Assembly: GCF_000426745.1 (NCBI RefSeq)
Contig: NZ_AUFY01000011.1
Span: 1 to 64,000 of the forward strand
DNA from: Veillonella montpellierensis DSM 17217
GTDB lineage: Bacteria > Bacillota > Negativicutes > Veillonellales > Veillonellaceae
Length of the DNA: 64,000 nucleotides
Reading direction: 5' to 3'
Position 1 is the stretch's first letter. Each line of letters starts with the position of its first letter. Below the pieces are notes generated by a model that was not told where the DNA came from, did not search any database, and saw nothing but the letters and a program-made list of their open reading frames with translations. The translations under genes were made by a program, and so were the position numbers. Shown piece after piece: positions 1 to 8,389 of the stretch.

Positions 1-1
1 A

Positions 2-1423
2 TCCAAAGTAGATGCTACAGGTGCTACGTTCACAGACGATACAAAAGCAACGAACGTGACAAGCACCACCATTCGTGTGAATGGCGTAAAAGGTGACAAT
101 GACACTGTCACTGGTGGCGTGGTAATTGGCAACCAATCCGTTATCCCTAGTGATGATGGTAAGAAAACAGATGGCACTCCTACAACAGGTAATTTCATTA
201 CAGGATTAGATAACAAAGACTGGAATGTAACAAGTCCAACCTTTGTATCGGGTCGTGCCGCTACGGAAGATCAGTTGGTTGCTGTCAGCAAACAGTTTGG
301 TGGCATTCGCCAATTTGTAGGCGATACGAAGACGAAAGAGGGCAAAGATCTTGCTCTGAAGGTTAAACTTGGAGAAACCTTGGCCATTAAAGGGGGAGCT
401 ACAAACCTAACGGATAAGAACATTGGCGTAGAGGTAACAGAAGCTGTTACGAATAAAGATGGTACTATAAAAACACCGGCTACTATGACAGTGAAATTGG
501 CAAAAAATGTGGAAATGCAAGACGGTACAACCCACTATACGGGCACACATACTCCACAATATTATGATGACAAGAAAAAGAAATATAAACCGATACTTGA
601 CGATCATAAGAAACCTGTGGAAATGAAAACGGATGTGTTACATAGTGGTACGGATACAACGTATACAATGTATCGTCCTGGTGTAGATCCAACGAAGGAA
701 CCAAAGGCTACTCCATTTGCAACCACTAATGTATCTCCATTAGGTGTTACGATTTCTTCTACGACTCTTGATGGCAAAGAACATAGACCAGATGTATCGT
801 TAACATTCAACGGACTCAATAATGGTGGTAATCGTATCACGAATGTGGCACCAGGCGTAAAAGGAACCGATGCAGTTAATCTGGATCAGTTGAAAGATGC
901 AACAAACAACGTTATGAACGAAGCTACAGGAGATATTTATAAAGCTGGTGCTAAAGCTGCGGCATTAGCAGCCTTAAAGCCATTGCAATATGATCCATTA
1001 GAACCAACGCAAATTATGGCTGGTATAGGTAACTATAAAAAAGAAACAGCAGTAGCATTAGGTATCGCACACTTTACACGTGAAGATACTATGTTCCATG
1101 CAGGCATAACATTAGGGGAAAACGAAAACATGTTCAATGCTGGCTTTAGCCATAAATTTGGATGGAGTGCAGATAAGAGAGCAGTCCCTGATCGGTATAA
1201 AGCGGGCCCTATTTCATCAGTCTATGTGTTACAGGATGAAGTGATTGCATTGAAAGAAGAAAATGCAACTACAAAAGCAGCATATAAAAAAGTATTGGAA
1301 GATAATGCGCATATTCAAGCAGAAAACCAAGAAATGAAAGCATCCTATAGTAAAATGGCACAAGATAATGAAGAAATGAAGGCGCAAATTAAAAAATTGA
1401 TGCAAGCAATGGGCATAAAATAG
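2..1423 (+). CDS. Trimeric autotransporter adhesin, 3' part (5' end outside window)
   Basis: The reading frame is open from base 2 with no convincing start, so the N-terminus lies outside the window; the GTG at 56 is probably internal. The visible part is stalk sequence, then a neck motif (GTDAVNLDQL, about 862-891), then a YadA-type membrane anchor (about 945-1170) with the usual AAALAALKPLQYDP entry helix and four strand-like segments. Such proteins trimerise, form a 12-stranded outer-membrane barrel and export their own stalk and head to the cell surface. About 84 residues follow the barrel, rich in Glu, Lys and Ala with heptad character, and end in KKLMQAMGIK. This tail is not seen in classical YadA, where the barrel ends the protein. 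The next adhesin has a near-identical tail. Confidence 0.9.
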   Translation, partial: SKVDATGATFTDDTKATNVTSTTIRVNGVKGDNDTVTGGVVIGNQSVIPSDDGKKTDGTPTTGNFITGLDNKDWNVTSPTFVSGRAATEDQLVAVSKQFGGIRQFVGDTKTKEGKDLALKVKLGETLAIKGGATNLTDKNIGVEVTEAVTNKDGTIKTPATMTVKLAKNVEMQDGTTHYTGTHTPQYYDDKKKKYKPILDDHKKPVEMKTDVLHSGTDTTYTMYRPGVDPTKEPKATPFATTNVSPLGVTISSTTLDGKEHRPDVSLTFNGLNNGGNRITNVAPGVKGTDAVNLDQLKDATNNVMNEATGDIYKAGAKAAALAALKPLQYDPLEPTQIMAGIGNYKKETAVALGIAHFTREDTMFHAGITLGENENMFNAGFSHKFGWSADKRAVPDRYKAGPISSVYVLQDEVIALKEENATTKAAYKKVLEDNAHIQAENQEMKASYSKMAQDNEEMKAQIKKLMQAMGIK

Positions 1424-1506
1424 AATAACCTAGTTGCATGCTTCATGAATCACATATAAGCCCTACCCTTTTTAGCAATATGTTGAAAGTGTAGGGCTTT
1501 TGTGAT
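1381..1506 (+). repeat. Direct repeat, copy 1: adhesin 3' end plus terminator
   Basis: The last codons, stop codon and downstream hairpin of this adhesin gene recur with only scattered differences at about 6765-6890, behind the next adhesin gene. The similarity runs through non-coding sequence, so it reflects duplication or gene conversion and not only protein constraint. Confidence 0.85.
1458..1503 (+). terminator. Intrinsic terminator of the first adhesin gene
   Basis: Arms AAGCCCTAC and GTAGGGCTT flank a loop of about 24 bases and are followed by TTT. It lies 35 bases past the stop codon. The same structure follows the second adhesin gene. Confidence 0.8.
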
Positions 1507-1669
1507 GAATAGACGTTACCAGTGATGATGATACGATACTCATTATGAAATAAATAGGAATCATGCGTAGTTATCATTAGGTGATATACATACATATTAT
1601 TCATATGCATAGTATCAATAAAATAAAGGGCAGAATTACAGAAATACAAATCAAATTACTAGGAAAAAC

Positions 1670-1698
1670 TTGATACATTGTGCAAAATATGATAGTAT
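1670..1698 (+). promoter_or_regulatory. Candidate promoter of the large adhesin gene
   Basis: TTGATA at 1670-1675 is followed after 17 bases by TAGTAT at 1693-1698, which runs into a (TA)10 tract. Several alternative -10-like hexamers (TATATA) exist inside the tract. The -35 match is good; which -10 is used cannot be decided from sequence. Confidence 0.45.
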
Positions 1699-1716
1699 AT
1701 ATATATATATATATAT
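1696..1716. repeat. (TA)10 dinucleotide tract upstream of the adhesin gene
   Basis: An uninterrupted alternating TA run of 21 bases ends 88 bases before the start codon of the 1667-residue adhesin. Tracts like this can change length by slipped-strand mispairing. It overlaps or adjoins the predicted -10 element, so length changes could alter expression. Confidence 0.9.
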
Positions 1717-1721
1717 CATGG

Positions 1722-1753
1722 TTAATATGAACATATATCATAGTTCATATTAA
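1722..1753. promoter_or_regulatory. Perfect inverted repeat in the adhesin leader
   Basis: TTAATATGAAC and GTTCATATTAA are perfect 11-base inverted repeats separated by 10 bases. They lie between the TA tract and the ribosome binding site AGGAGG (about 1795-1800). It could be an operator or an mRNA hairpin; it has no T-run, so it is not an obvious terminator. Confidence 0.6.
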
Positions 1754-1804
1754 TGCTATGAATACTTATGCTGTGACATATGTGTATACAAGTAGGAGGA
1801 GTGT

Positions 1805-4800
1805 ATGAATAAGATATTTAAAGTTATTTGGAGTCAATCAAAACAGTGCTACGTTGTAGTTTCTGAAATGGCAAACAGTCATTCGAGTAAAAAGAAAACA
1901 GTAGTAGCTAGTATATTGGCGGCTTTAACAATAGGTGTGAATATAGTGGTAGTTGAAGGCGCTGACCCAATACAGGCCAATACGCCTTATGTGTCAGTAA
2001 GTCATGCAAGAGATAATAAGGAGGCAGAAATTACACTTCCTGATGTGGAAGGAACCGTTAAAGATAATAAAAATAGTGATGGTTCAAGTTATCCGGGTGG
2101 TGTAGCCATTGGTTCCTATGCTAGAACAAGATTGTTAGGATCTGTTGCTGTCGGTCAATATGCTATTGCTGAAAAAAATTATGGCGTTGCAATAGGTAAT
2201 CGATCGCGTGTATATGATGAAAACGGGATTGCGATTGGGTCGAAATCACAAGTCAATGGCGCTCAGTCTATAGGAATTGGCGTCGATTTACAGATTGGGC
2301 AATTTGATAATAATAAACCCACAAAAGCTGGAGCAAATGAAGCTATCGGTATCGGGCGAAATATAAAAATAAAAGCACATGAAGGCATAGCGTTAGGATT
2401 AGATACTACGGTTGAACAACAAGGCGGTGTTGCCTTAGGTAAAGGTGCAACTGTTGATGGCCGTTTCTCGGTGGCCTTAGGGTATGGATCGAAGGTAATA
2501 CAGGAAGATACAGCTGCAACGGATAAGGCCTATTTGTCAAATGAAGCAGTTAATAATTCGGGAAACGGTGTTGTATCGGTAGGTACGAAACGGAATTCTG
2601 GTGATAACAATGGTAAGATTACTCGCCGTATCGTAGGCGTAGCAGGTGGTTTTAATGACTATGACGCAGTGAATATACAACAATTGAAAGCCTTGGAAAA
2701 TGTGAGTCTACAAACGCTTACTGTGAAGGACGGAGATACATCTACTGATGTTACTCCAACGGATCGTAAGATAACCTTAGAAGCAGGAAATAATATTACC
2801 TTAACTGCTGCAAATGGTAAAGTTACAGTGGGAACAAAAGGGTTAAATTATATGTCCGTCAAAGGTAATGGTCGCGACGAGAAAATGACTATCAATGGGG
2901 TTCCAGATGATGTGAAATCTAATAGTAATAATGATGGAGCTGAGGGGAATGAAAGTATCGCCATAGGTGCCTTTGCTAGATCTCGTCTGACTGGTTCAAC
3001 GGCAATCGGTCGTAGAGCTATTGCCGAGAGAAATTTTGGAATTGCCTTGGGTAATGAATCACGGGCATTTTCAGAAAATACGATTGCAATCGGATCGAAA
3101 TCACATGTCAATGGCAATCAATCCATCGGCATTGGGGTTGATTTGAAGGTAGGAAAATTTGATAAAAGTGGTGTGCCAACCGCTGTAGCCGATGATGCAG
3201 TAGGGATTGGTCGTGATGTAAGAGTAGAAGAAAGTCAATCCGTAGCTGTCGGATTTGGCGCAAAAGCACAGAAAAAAGGTGCCGTTGCTCTCGGTACAAA
3301 TACTACCGTTGATAGTGCTAATTCTGTTGCCTTAGGCTATAATTCTACGGTACTTGCCAGCGATGGTGCCACAAATGGTAAATCCTATATGTCGGAAGAA
3401 GCTGTGAATAATACTGGTAACGGTGTTGTATCAGTGGGCACTAAACGCAATTTCGGCGATACTAATGGGAGCGTTATTCGTCGCATCGTGGGCGTAGCTG
3501 GTGGTTATGACGACTATGATGCAGTAAATGTAAAACAGTTAAAAGCGTTAGAAAAAGTAACTAGAACTCGTTTCTTGGCAATTTCTGGAGCGGCGGATAA
3601 AACAGAGGCCGATTACCCAGATACAACATGGACACTAGGTAAAAATGATAAGCCGACAAACTTGGTATTAAAGGGAAACTTTAATAATGAGGGGGCAACT
3701 GGTCAAAACTCTGTAGCTGTAGGCCCTTGGGCTAATAGTATGGGAGCTCGATCGGTTGCATTAGGCAGTTATGCAGTAAGTAATGGCATGCAAACGATTG
3801 CATTGGGGCAATCCACGCTCGCCTATGGTGAAAATGCCTTGTCATTAGGATCCTATGCCACTGTAAATGGTGCGAACTCTCTTGCTATCGGTACAGATTC
3901 GTATGTAGGAAACGCTAAACGCGGTGGAGCGGGGAAAGGAATCTCGGAAACGGGAGATGCGACTACCTATGCTATGGCTATCGGGTTTAATGCACAAGCC
4001 TATGGAAAAGACTCCGCGGCATTAGGTAAAAAGGCAATAACAAATGGAAACGCGTCCGTGGCATTAGGTCCAGCGGCACAAGCTGATATTGAGCACTCTG
4101 TCGTATTAGGGGAAAGTTCACTGGCACAAGAAGAGGAAGGTGTTAATACAACATCGTATTTGACGAATGAGAGTGTTAATAACTCTGGTAATGGTGTTGT
4201 ATCGATTGGTAATGCTACTAAAAAGATAACACGCCGCATTATCAATGTGGCAGGTGGTACCAATGATTATGATGCAGTAAATGTAAAACAGTTAAAAGCA
4301 TTGGGAGCAAAGGAATTGCATGTCAAGACAGGTTCGTATGCAGTTGATGGGGACGGTGCCGTTACATTACAACAAGAAGATGGTACAGGTACTGTACAAG
4401 ACAATGAAACAGTAAAAATTACTGGTCTTGCTAGCAAAACCGCATTAGACAATTTAAAAACAGAGGTGGATGGAAAAGCAAGTAAAGATGATTTGACAAC
4501 TGCTGTAAGTGGTATTCAAACTGAATTGGCTAAGAAGGTAAGTCAAGATGATATGAATGCAGCGCTGGCAGATAAAGCGAATGCCTCTGATTTAAAAGCT
4601 TTGACAGATGCAGTAAAAGATAAAGTGGATGTGGATACGCTTAAAAAATTCACAGATACATTGGGGAAAAAAGCTGATGAAATTAAAGGCTTGAATGATA
4701 ACATCACTCGTGCGAATGAAGCGAATGAAGCGGCACGTACTGCCTTGGAAACTAAGATTGATGGTAAATTAGATGCGATAAAAGAAGCAGAATTACATAC

Positions 4801-6808
4801 CATTCCAGGTACCTATGCAGCTACGGACGATGGAACAATTACATTATCACAAGCCAATGGCACAAACCCAGATACAGCGATAGCAGGTAAAGAAATTACG
4901 ATTACTGGTGTGGCCACTAAAACCGAAGTAGGTACTATTAAAACTGATGTGAAGACGGTGCAAGATAAAGTCAAGGATATTGATCAAACAGTTACCGACC
5001 AGGGAACTCGTTTAACTACTGCTGAAAACGATATTAAAGATATAAAAAAAGCAGTTACGGATAAAGTATGGACTGCGGATATTACGGATAAAATTGATGC
5101 ATTGAAAAATGATTTATCCAATACTACAGTATTAAAAATTAAAGGGGATACAACAAAAACCAAGGAAGATACAGATGCACCTGATGTAGCGGTGAACTTA
5201 ACGAAAGATACATTAACCGTTAAAGGTGCTAGTGATGAAATCGCTACAGCGGTAAAAGGTAATGAAATCACCATTGGTTTAGCACAAACGTTGAAAGATA
5301 AATTAAGTAAGATAGATCAATTAGGCGATACATCTTCAGATGGTGTAGGTTCCGATCAAGGCATGACAGGTGCTGATGGGTTGAATGGTAAAACATTGAC
5401 AGAAAAAGTAAATGCGTTGCGCAACGGTCAAGCCGGTTCCGTAGTCTACAGAGATGATCAAGGAAATCCGTTGAGAAAAGCAAAGGATGGGAAATTATAC
5501 AAAGAAACCGACGTGGATGCGGATGGTAATGTGAAAGTAGGTGGTGATGGCGCGAAGCCAACACCAGTAGCATCGGATAAAATACAAGCCCGATTAATGA
5601 ATCCAGATGGAACCGATACGCCTGTAGCATTCTCGAATGTGGGTAATGGTAAGATTGGAGAAACATCGACAGATGCAGTGAATGGGGCACAAATCTATGT
5701 TGGTAATAAGAGTGTAGCAGATGCTCTTGGCGGTGGTGCTGCGGTGAACGATGATGGAACTATTAAAGCACCGATTTTCAAAGTTACGAATGAGGCTGAT
5801 GGTACCGCTAAAGAAGTACATACCGTAGGCGATGCGGTAACGAATTTGAATGATCGAATTACTGCAGTCGCTAAGAATGGGAAAGATTTAAAAGATCTAT
5901 CGGTAGAAGGTAAAAAAGTGATTACAAACCTTATCAATGTGACAGGTGATAAGGGAATTGTTGTATCGTCAGAGGTGGACAAAGATACAAATGTCAAAAC
6001 CTTCACCGTAGGACTCGATCCAGACATGACGGCACAACTTCGTAAGGATATTAAGGGCCTTAAAGAGGGCCCAGCAGGCGGCTTCCAATATGTAAATACA
6101 GATGGAGAGCCTGTAGTAAAAGGAGAAGATGGTAATTATTATAAAGGGAGTGAGTTAGACGGTGATGGTAAACCGCTTACGAAAGAACAAAATAATGGTA
6201 ATGAGGTAAAACCAGTAAGTGGCGGTGCCATTAAAATGAGTCTTAAACCACCAGTAGGTCCAAATGATGATGGAATGCAACTTACCAATGTTAAAGATGG
6301 GGCGATTGCAAAAGATTCTAAAGATGCTGTCAATGGCGGACAAATCTATGAGTTGAGTGAAAACCTTGTTAAAGCCGGCGATGCAATTCTTCAAAATGCA
6401 CAACGGGTCAATGAAGTGGGGGCTCATGCGGCAGCATTGGCTGCGATGAATCCATTAAGCTATGACCCATTGAGAAAATCTCAAATTATGGCAGGTATCG
6501 GCTCCTATGATGGAAACCAAGCACTCGCATTAGGTCTTGCCTATAATCCAAATGAAAACGTTATGGTGAATGCTGGCTTTACAGTGGGCGAAGGTAAGAC
6601 CATGGCAAATATTGGCGCAACCTATCGTTTCGGTACAAGCGATGCGGACCGCATTCCAGAACGATATAAAGGTGGACCAATATCTTCCATCTATGTTATG
6701 CAAGATGAAATTGCTGCATTAAAAGCAGAAAATGCTAGAAAAGATGCAGAAAATGCAGAAATGAAAGCACAAATTAAAAAATTGATGCAAGCAATGGGGA
6801 TGAAATAG
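1805..6808 (+). CDS. Large trimeric autotransporter adhesin with three YadA-type heads
   Basis: 1667 residues. The N-terminus (MNKIFKVIWSQSKQCYVVVSE) is an extended signal peptide region, followed by a hydrophobic signal segment to about residue 53. Three head modules follow, at about residues 95-298, 380-583 and 634-833. Each is built of SVALG/SIAIG-type left-handed beta-roll repeats and closed by a neck motif of the form RRIVGVAGG..DYDAVN..QLKAL. A long stalk of coiled coil and short beta domains spans about 834-1520, the YadA anchor about 1524-1612, and a coiled-coil tail ends in KKLMQAMGMK. A surface adhesin role is inferred from the family; the ligand is unknown. The start is supported by AGGAGG a few bases upstream. 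Transcription probably ends at the hairpin at 6842. Confidence 0.95.
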   Translation: MNKIFKVIWSQSKQCYVVVSEMANSHSSKKKTVVASILAALTIGVNIVVVEGADPIQANTPYVSVSHARDNKEAEITLPDVEGTVKDNKNSDGSSYPGGVAIGSYARTRLLGSVAVGQYAIAEKNYGVAIGNRSRVYDENGIAIGSKSQVNGAQSIGIGVDLQIGQFDNNKPTKAGANEAIGIGRNIKIKAHEGIALGLDTTVEQQGGVALGKGATVDGRFSVALGYGSKVIQEDTAATDKAYLSNEAVNNSGNGVVSVGTKRNSGDNNGKITRRIVGVAGGFNDYDAVNIQQLKALENVSLQTLTVKDGDTSTDVTPTDRKITLEAGNNITLTAANGKVTVGTKGLNYMSVKGNGRDEKMTINGVPDDVKSNSNNDGAEGNESIAIGAFARSRLTGSTAIGRRAIAERNFGIALGNESRAFSENTIAIGSKSHVNGNQSIGIGVDLKVGKFDKSGVPTAVADDAVGIGRDVRVEESQSVAVGFGAKAQKKGAVALGTNTTVDSANSVALGYNSTVLASDGATNGKSYMSEEAVNNTGNGVVSVGTKRNFGDTNGSVIRRIVGVAGGYDDYDAVNVKQLKALEKVTRTRFLAISGAADKTEADYPDTTWTLGKNDKPTNLVLKGNFNNEGATGQNSVAVGPWANSMGARSVALGSYAVSNGMQTIALGQSTLAYGENALSLGSYATVNGANSLAIGTDSYVGNAKRGGAGKGISETGDATTYAMAIGFNAQAYGKDSAALGKKAITNGNASVALGPAAQADIEHSVVLGESSLAQEEEGVNTTSYLTNESVNNSGNGVVSIGNATKKITRRIINVAGGTNDYDAVNVKQLKALGAKELHVKTGSYAVDGDGAVTLQQEDGTGTVQDNETVKITGLASKTALDNLKTEVDGKASKDDLTTAVSGIQTELAKKVSQDDMNAALADKANASDLKALTDAVKDKVDVDTLKKFTDTLGKKADEIKGLNDNITRANEANEAARTALETKIDGKLDAIKEAELHTIPGTYAATDDGTITLSQANGTNPDTAIAGKEITITGVATKTEVGTIKTDVKTVQDKVKDIDQTVTDQGTRLTTAENDIKDIKKAVTDKVWTADITDKIDALKNDLSNTTVLKIKGDTTKTKEDTDAPDVAVNLTKDTLTVKGASDEIATAVKGNEITIGLAQTLKDKLSKIDQLGDTSSDGVGSDQGMTGADGLNGKTLTEKVNALRNGQAGSVVYRDDQGNPLRKAKDGKLYKETDVDADGNVKVGGDGAKPTPVASDKIQARLMNPDGTDTPVAFSNVGNGKIGETSTDAVNGAQIYVGNKSVADALGGGAAVNDDGTIKAPIFKVTNEADGTAKEVHTVGDAVTNLNDRITAVAKNGKDLKDLSVEGKKVITNLINVTGDKGIVVSSEVDKDTNVKTFTVGLDPDMTAQLRKDIKGLKEGPAGGFQYVNTDGEPVVKGEDGNYYKGSELDGDGKPLTKEQNNGNEVKPVSGGAIKMSLKPPVGPNDDGMQLTNVKDGAIAKDSKDAVNGGQIYELSENLVKAGDAILQNAQRVNEVGAHAAALAAMNPLSYDPLRKSQIMAGIGSYDGNQALALGLAYNPNENVMVNAGFTVGEGKTMANIGATYRFGTSDADRIPERYKGGPISSIYVMQDEIAALKAENARKDAENAEMKAQIKKLMQAMGMK

Positions 6809-6890
6809 AATAACCTAGCTGCATGCTTATCAATCACATATAAGCCCTACCCTTTTAGCAACATGTTGAAAAGGGTAGGGCTTTTGTGAT
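6765..6890 (+). repeat. Direct repeat, copy 2: adhesin 3' end plus terminator
   Basis: Second copy of the repeat at 1381-1506. It covers the codons for MKAQIKKLMQAMG, the stop codon, the AATAACCTAG segment after it and the whole terminator hairpin. Confidence 0.85.
6842..6885 (+). terminator. Intrinsic terminator of the large adhesin gene
   Basis: Arms AAGCCCTACCCTTTT and AAGGGTAGGGCTTTT form a stem longer than the one in copy 1 and end in a T-run. The rest of the gap up to 7190 is AT-rich, with no credible gene. Confidence 0.85.
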
Positions 6891-7190
6891 AATTAGATAT
6901 CTACTGGTAAGGGTGGACATCCTGTTAGGCCTTCATGAGAGTTGATTTGAATACGCTTTTTATATCTATAATTCGTGGAATAAGGGGGACATATCATGCG
7001 ATGTGATTTTCAATAGCTAATGTGTACACACCAGTTTGTTATCGTTTTATTTTATAAAATGAGATAATAAAAAATGCATTGTAATCAACATTGTTTTATC
7101 ATAAAATGCAGATATAAAGCGATTTTTGTGATGTTTATATCTAATATGTTTATTTGATATAACCTATGAAAATAAATCATATAAAATATC

Positions 7191-7220
7191 TTGATTTTTC
7201 ATACAAAACTTGGTTATACT
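7191..7220 (+). promoter_or_regulatory. Promoter of the short trimeric autotransporter gene
   Basis: TTGATT at 7191-7196 and TATACT at 7215-7220 with an 18-base spacer, 46 bases upstream of the start codon. This gives the gene its own sigma-A type promoter, separate from the gene before it. Confidence 0.6.
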
Positions 7221-7266
7221 GAGAAAAAAATATGTTTAAGTTCTTTTTAAGAGTATAGGAGTATAT

Positions 7267-8265
7267 ATGAAAAAAATTATAGTAACCACTGCCATTTGCA
7301 CCGCGTTTTTCTCTACCTTGGCTTGTGCAGAACCACCTACAGGACCACAAGCAGGACAAACACCACAAGAAATAGCACAGCAAGCATTAGATAAGGTTAA
7401 TGCGTTGGATGGAAAGATTGACCATGTAGGAAAAACTGCTGGCGATGCTAATACTAAAGCGATTGAGAATGAAGGTAAAATACAAAAACATGAGGACAAG
7501 TTTAATAGTTATGACAAAAAAATACAAGATGCTGAAACTAAGGTAGAAGCACAAAGAACTGCAAATAATATTATTAAGGATCAGGTTGCTAAAGCAGAAG
7601 AGGCTGTAAAGGAAGTAAAAGCTAATGCAGATAAGGTGCCTGAGCTAAAAGAAAAGATTGATGCGACTCAAAAGAATGTTGATCTTGTTAAGAAAGACGT
7701 AGTTGATCATGGTGAGAAGATAAAGAATCTTGAAGAAAAAGCAGGAGCTTTGCCGGATGTTATAGCTCAGGCTCAGGATGCACAGGTTCAGGCGACTGCA
7801 GCAAAAAGCAAAGCAGAGAAAGTCGATAAAGAACTACTGAGTCTTAGAGGTGATATAAAAGCTGCTATGGGGGCTCCAAAAGGAGAAATAAATGCATTAC
7901 GTAACCAAACTAACAAAGGGTTAGCTAAGGTAACGGCATTAGCTGGATTACATCCACTAGCATTCGATAAAAATAACAAATTGAGCCTTTCCGTAGCTAG
8001 CGGTTCGTATAAGAGTGAACATGCGTTAGCACTAGGCGGATTCTATCAACCAAATCGTGATGTACTTCTTAGCTTTGGATCCTCTGTAGGTGGTAACGAC
8101 AATGCTTATACCTTTGGTGCATCTGTTCGTGTAGGTTCTCATAGCAAAACTGCTGAAAAACAACATGTGTCACAAGTGGCAGAGTTGTATGCAGCGATAG
8201 CAAAATTGCAAGCACAAGTAGAGAAACAACAAAAAGAAATAGTACAATTACAACGCGCTAAGTAA
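7267..8265 (+). CDS. Short headless trimeric autotransporter
   Basis: 332 residues. An ordinary signal peptide (MKKIIVTTAICTAFFSTLACA, cleavage likely after ACA) replaces the extended region of the larger adhesin. Residues 25-215 are almost entirely coiled-coil stalk rich in Lys, Glu and Ala; no beta-roll head or neck repeats are visible. A YadA-type anchor follows at about 216-291 (AGLHPLAFD entry, then SGSYKSEHALALGGFY). A 40-residue coiled-coil tail then runs to the C-terminus (AAIAKLQAQVEKQQ). The protein should sit in the outer membrane, exposing a short trimeric stalk. It could act as a minimal adhesin, a spacer, or an envelope-organising protein; the sequence does not decide. Confidence 0.85.
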   Translation: MKKIIVTTAICTAFFSTLACAEPPTGPQAGQTPQEIAQQALDKVNALDGKIDHVGKTAGDANTKAIENEGKIQKHEDKFNSYDKKIQDAETKVEAQRTANNIIKDQVAKAEEAVKEVKANADKVPELKEKIDATQKNVDLVKKDVVDHGEKIKNLEEKAGALPDVIAQAQDAQVQATAAKSKAEKVDKELLSLRGDIKAAMGAPKGEINALRNQTNKGLAKVTALAGLHPLAFDKNNKLSLSVASGSYKSEHALALGGFYQPNRDVLLSFGSSVGGNDNAYTFGASVRVGSHSKTAEKQHVSQVAELYAAIAKLQAQVEKQQKEIVQLQRAK

Positions 8266-8295
8266 TATAGTACTTAGATGTTATAGGTAATCAAG

Positions 8296-8329
8296 GACGG
8301 TTATCCATATGATGGATAGCCGTCTTTTT
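8296..8329 (+). terminator. Intrinsic terminator after the short autotransporter gene
   Basis: An 11-base-pair stem (GACGGTTATCC with GGATAGCCGTC, one U-G pair), a short loop and TTTTT. It ends the adhesin cluster. Confidence 0.9.
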
Positions 8330-8389
8330 AGTAGTTGATAGCAGCTAGGTGAGAGGAAAACCTTGTTAGATGAGGTAATTTATATCAGC

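Noticed and set aside
5268-5690. Open frame of 140 codons antisense to the large adhesin
   Set aside because: Follows from the repetitive codon use of the stalk region; residue composition is unlike a real protein.
7321-7345. Possible lipobox in the short autotransporter (cysteine in LACA)
   Set aside because: The residue at -3 is Thr, not Leu-like, and the AxA site ACA gives a better signal peptidase I cleavage. An anchor barrel also makes a lipid anchor unnecessary.
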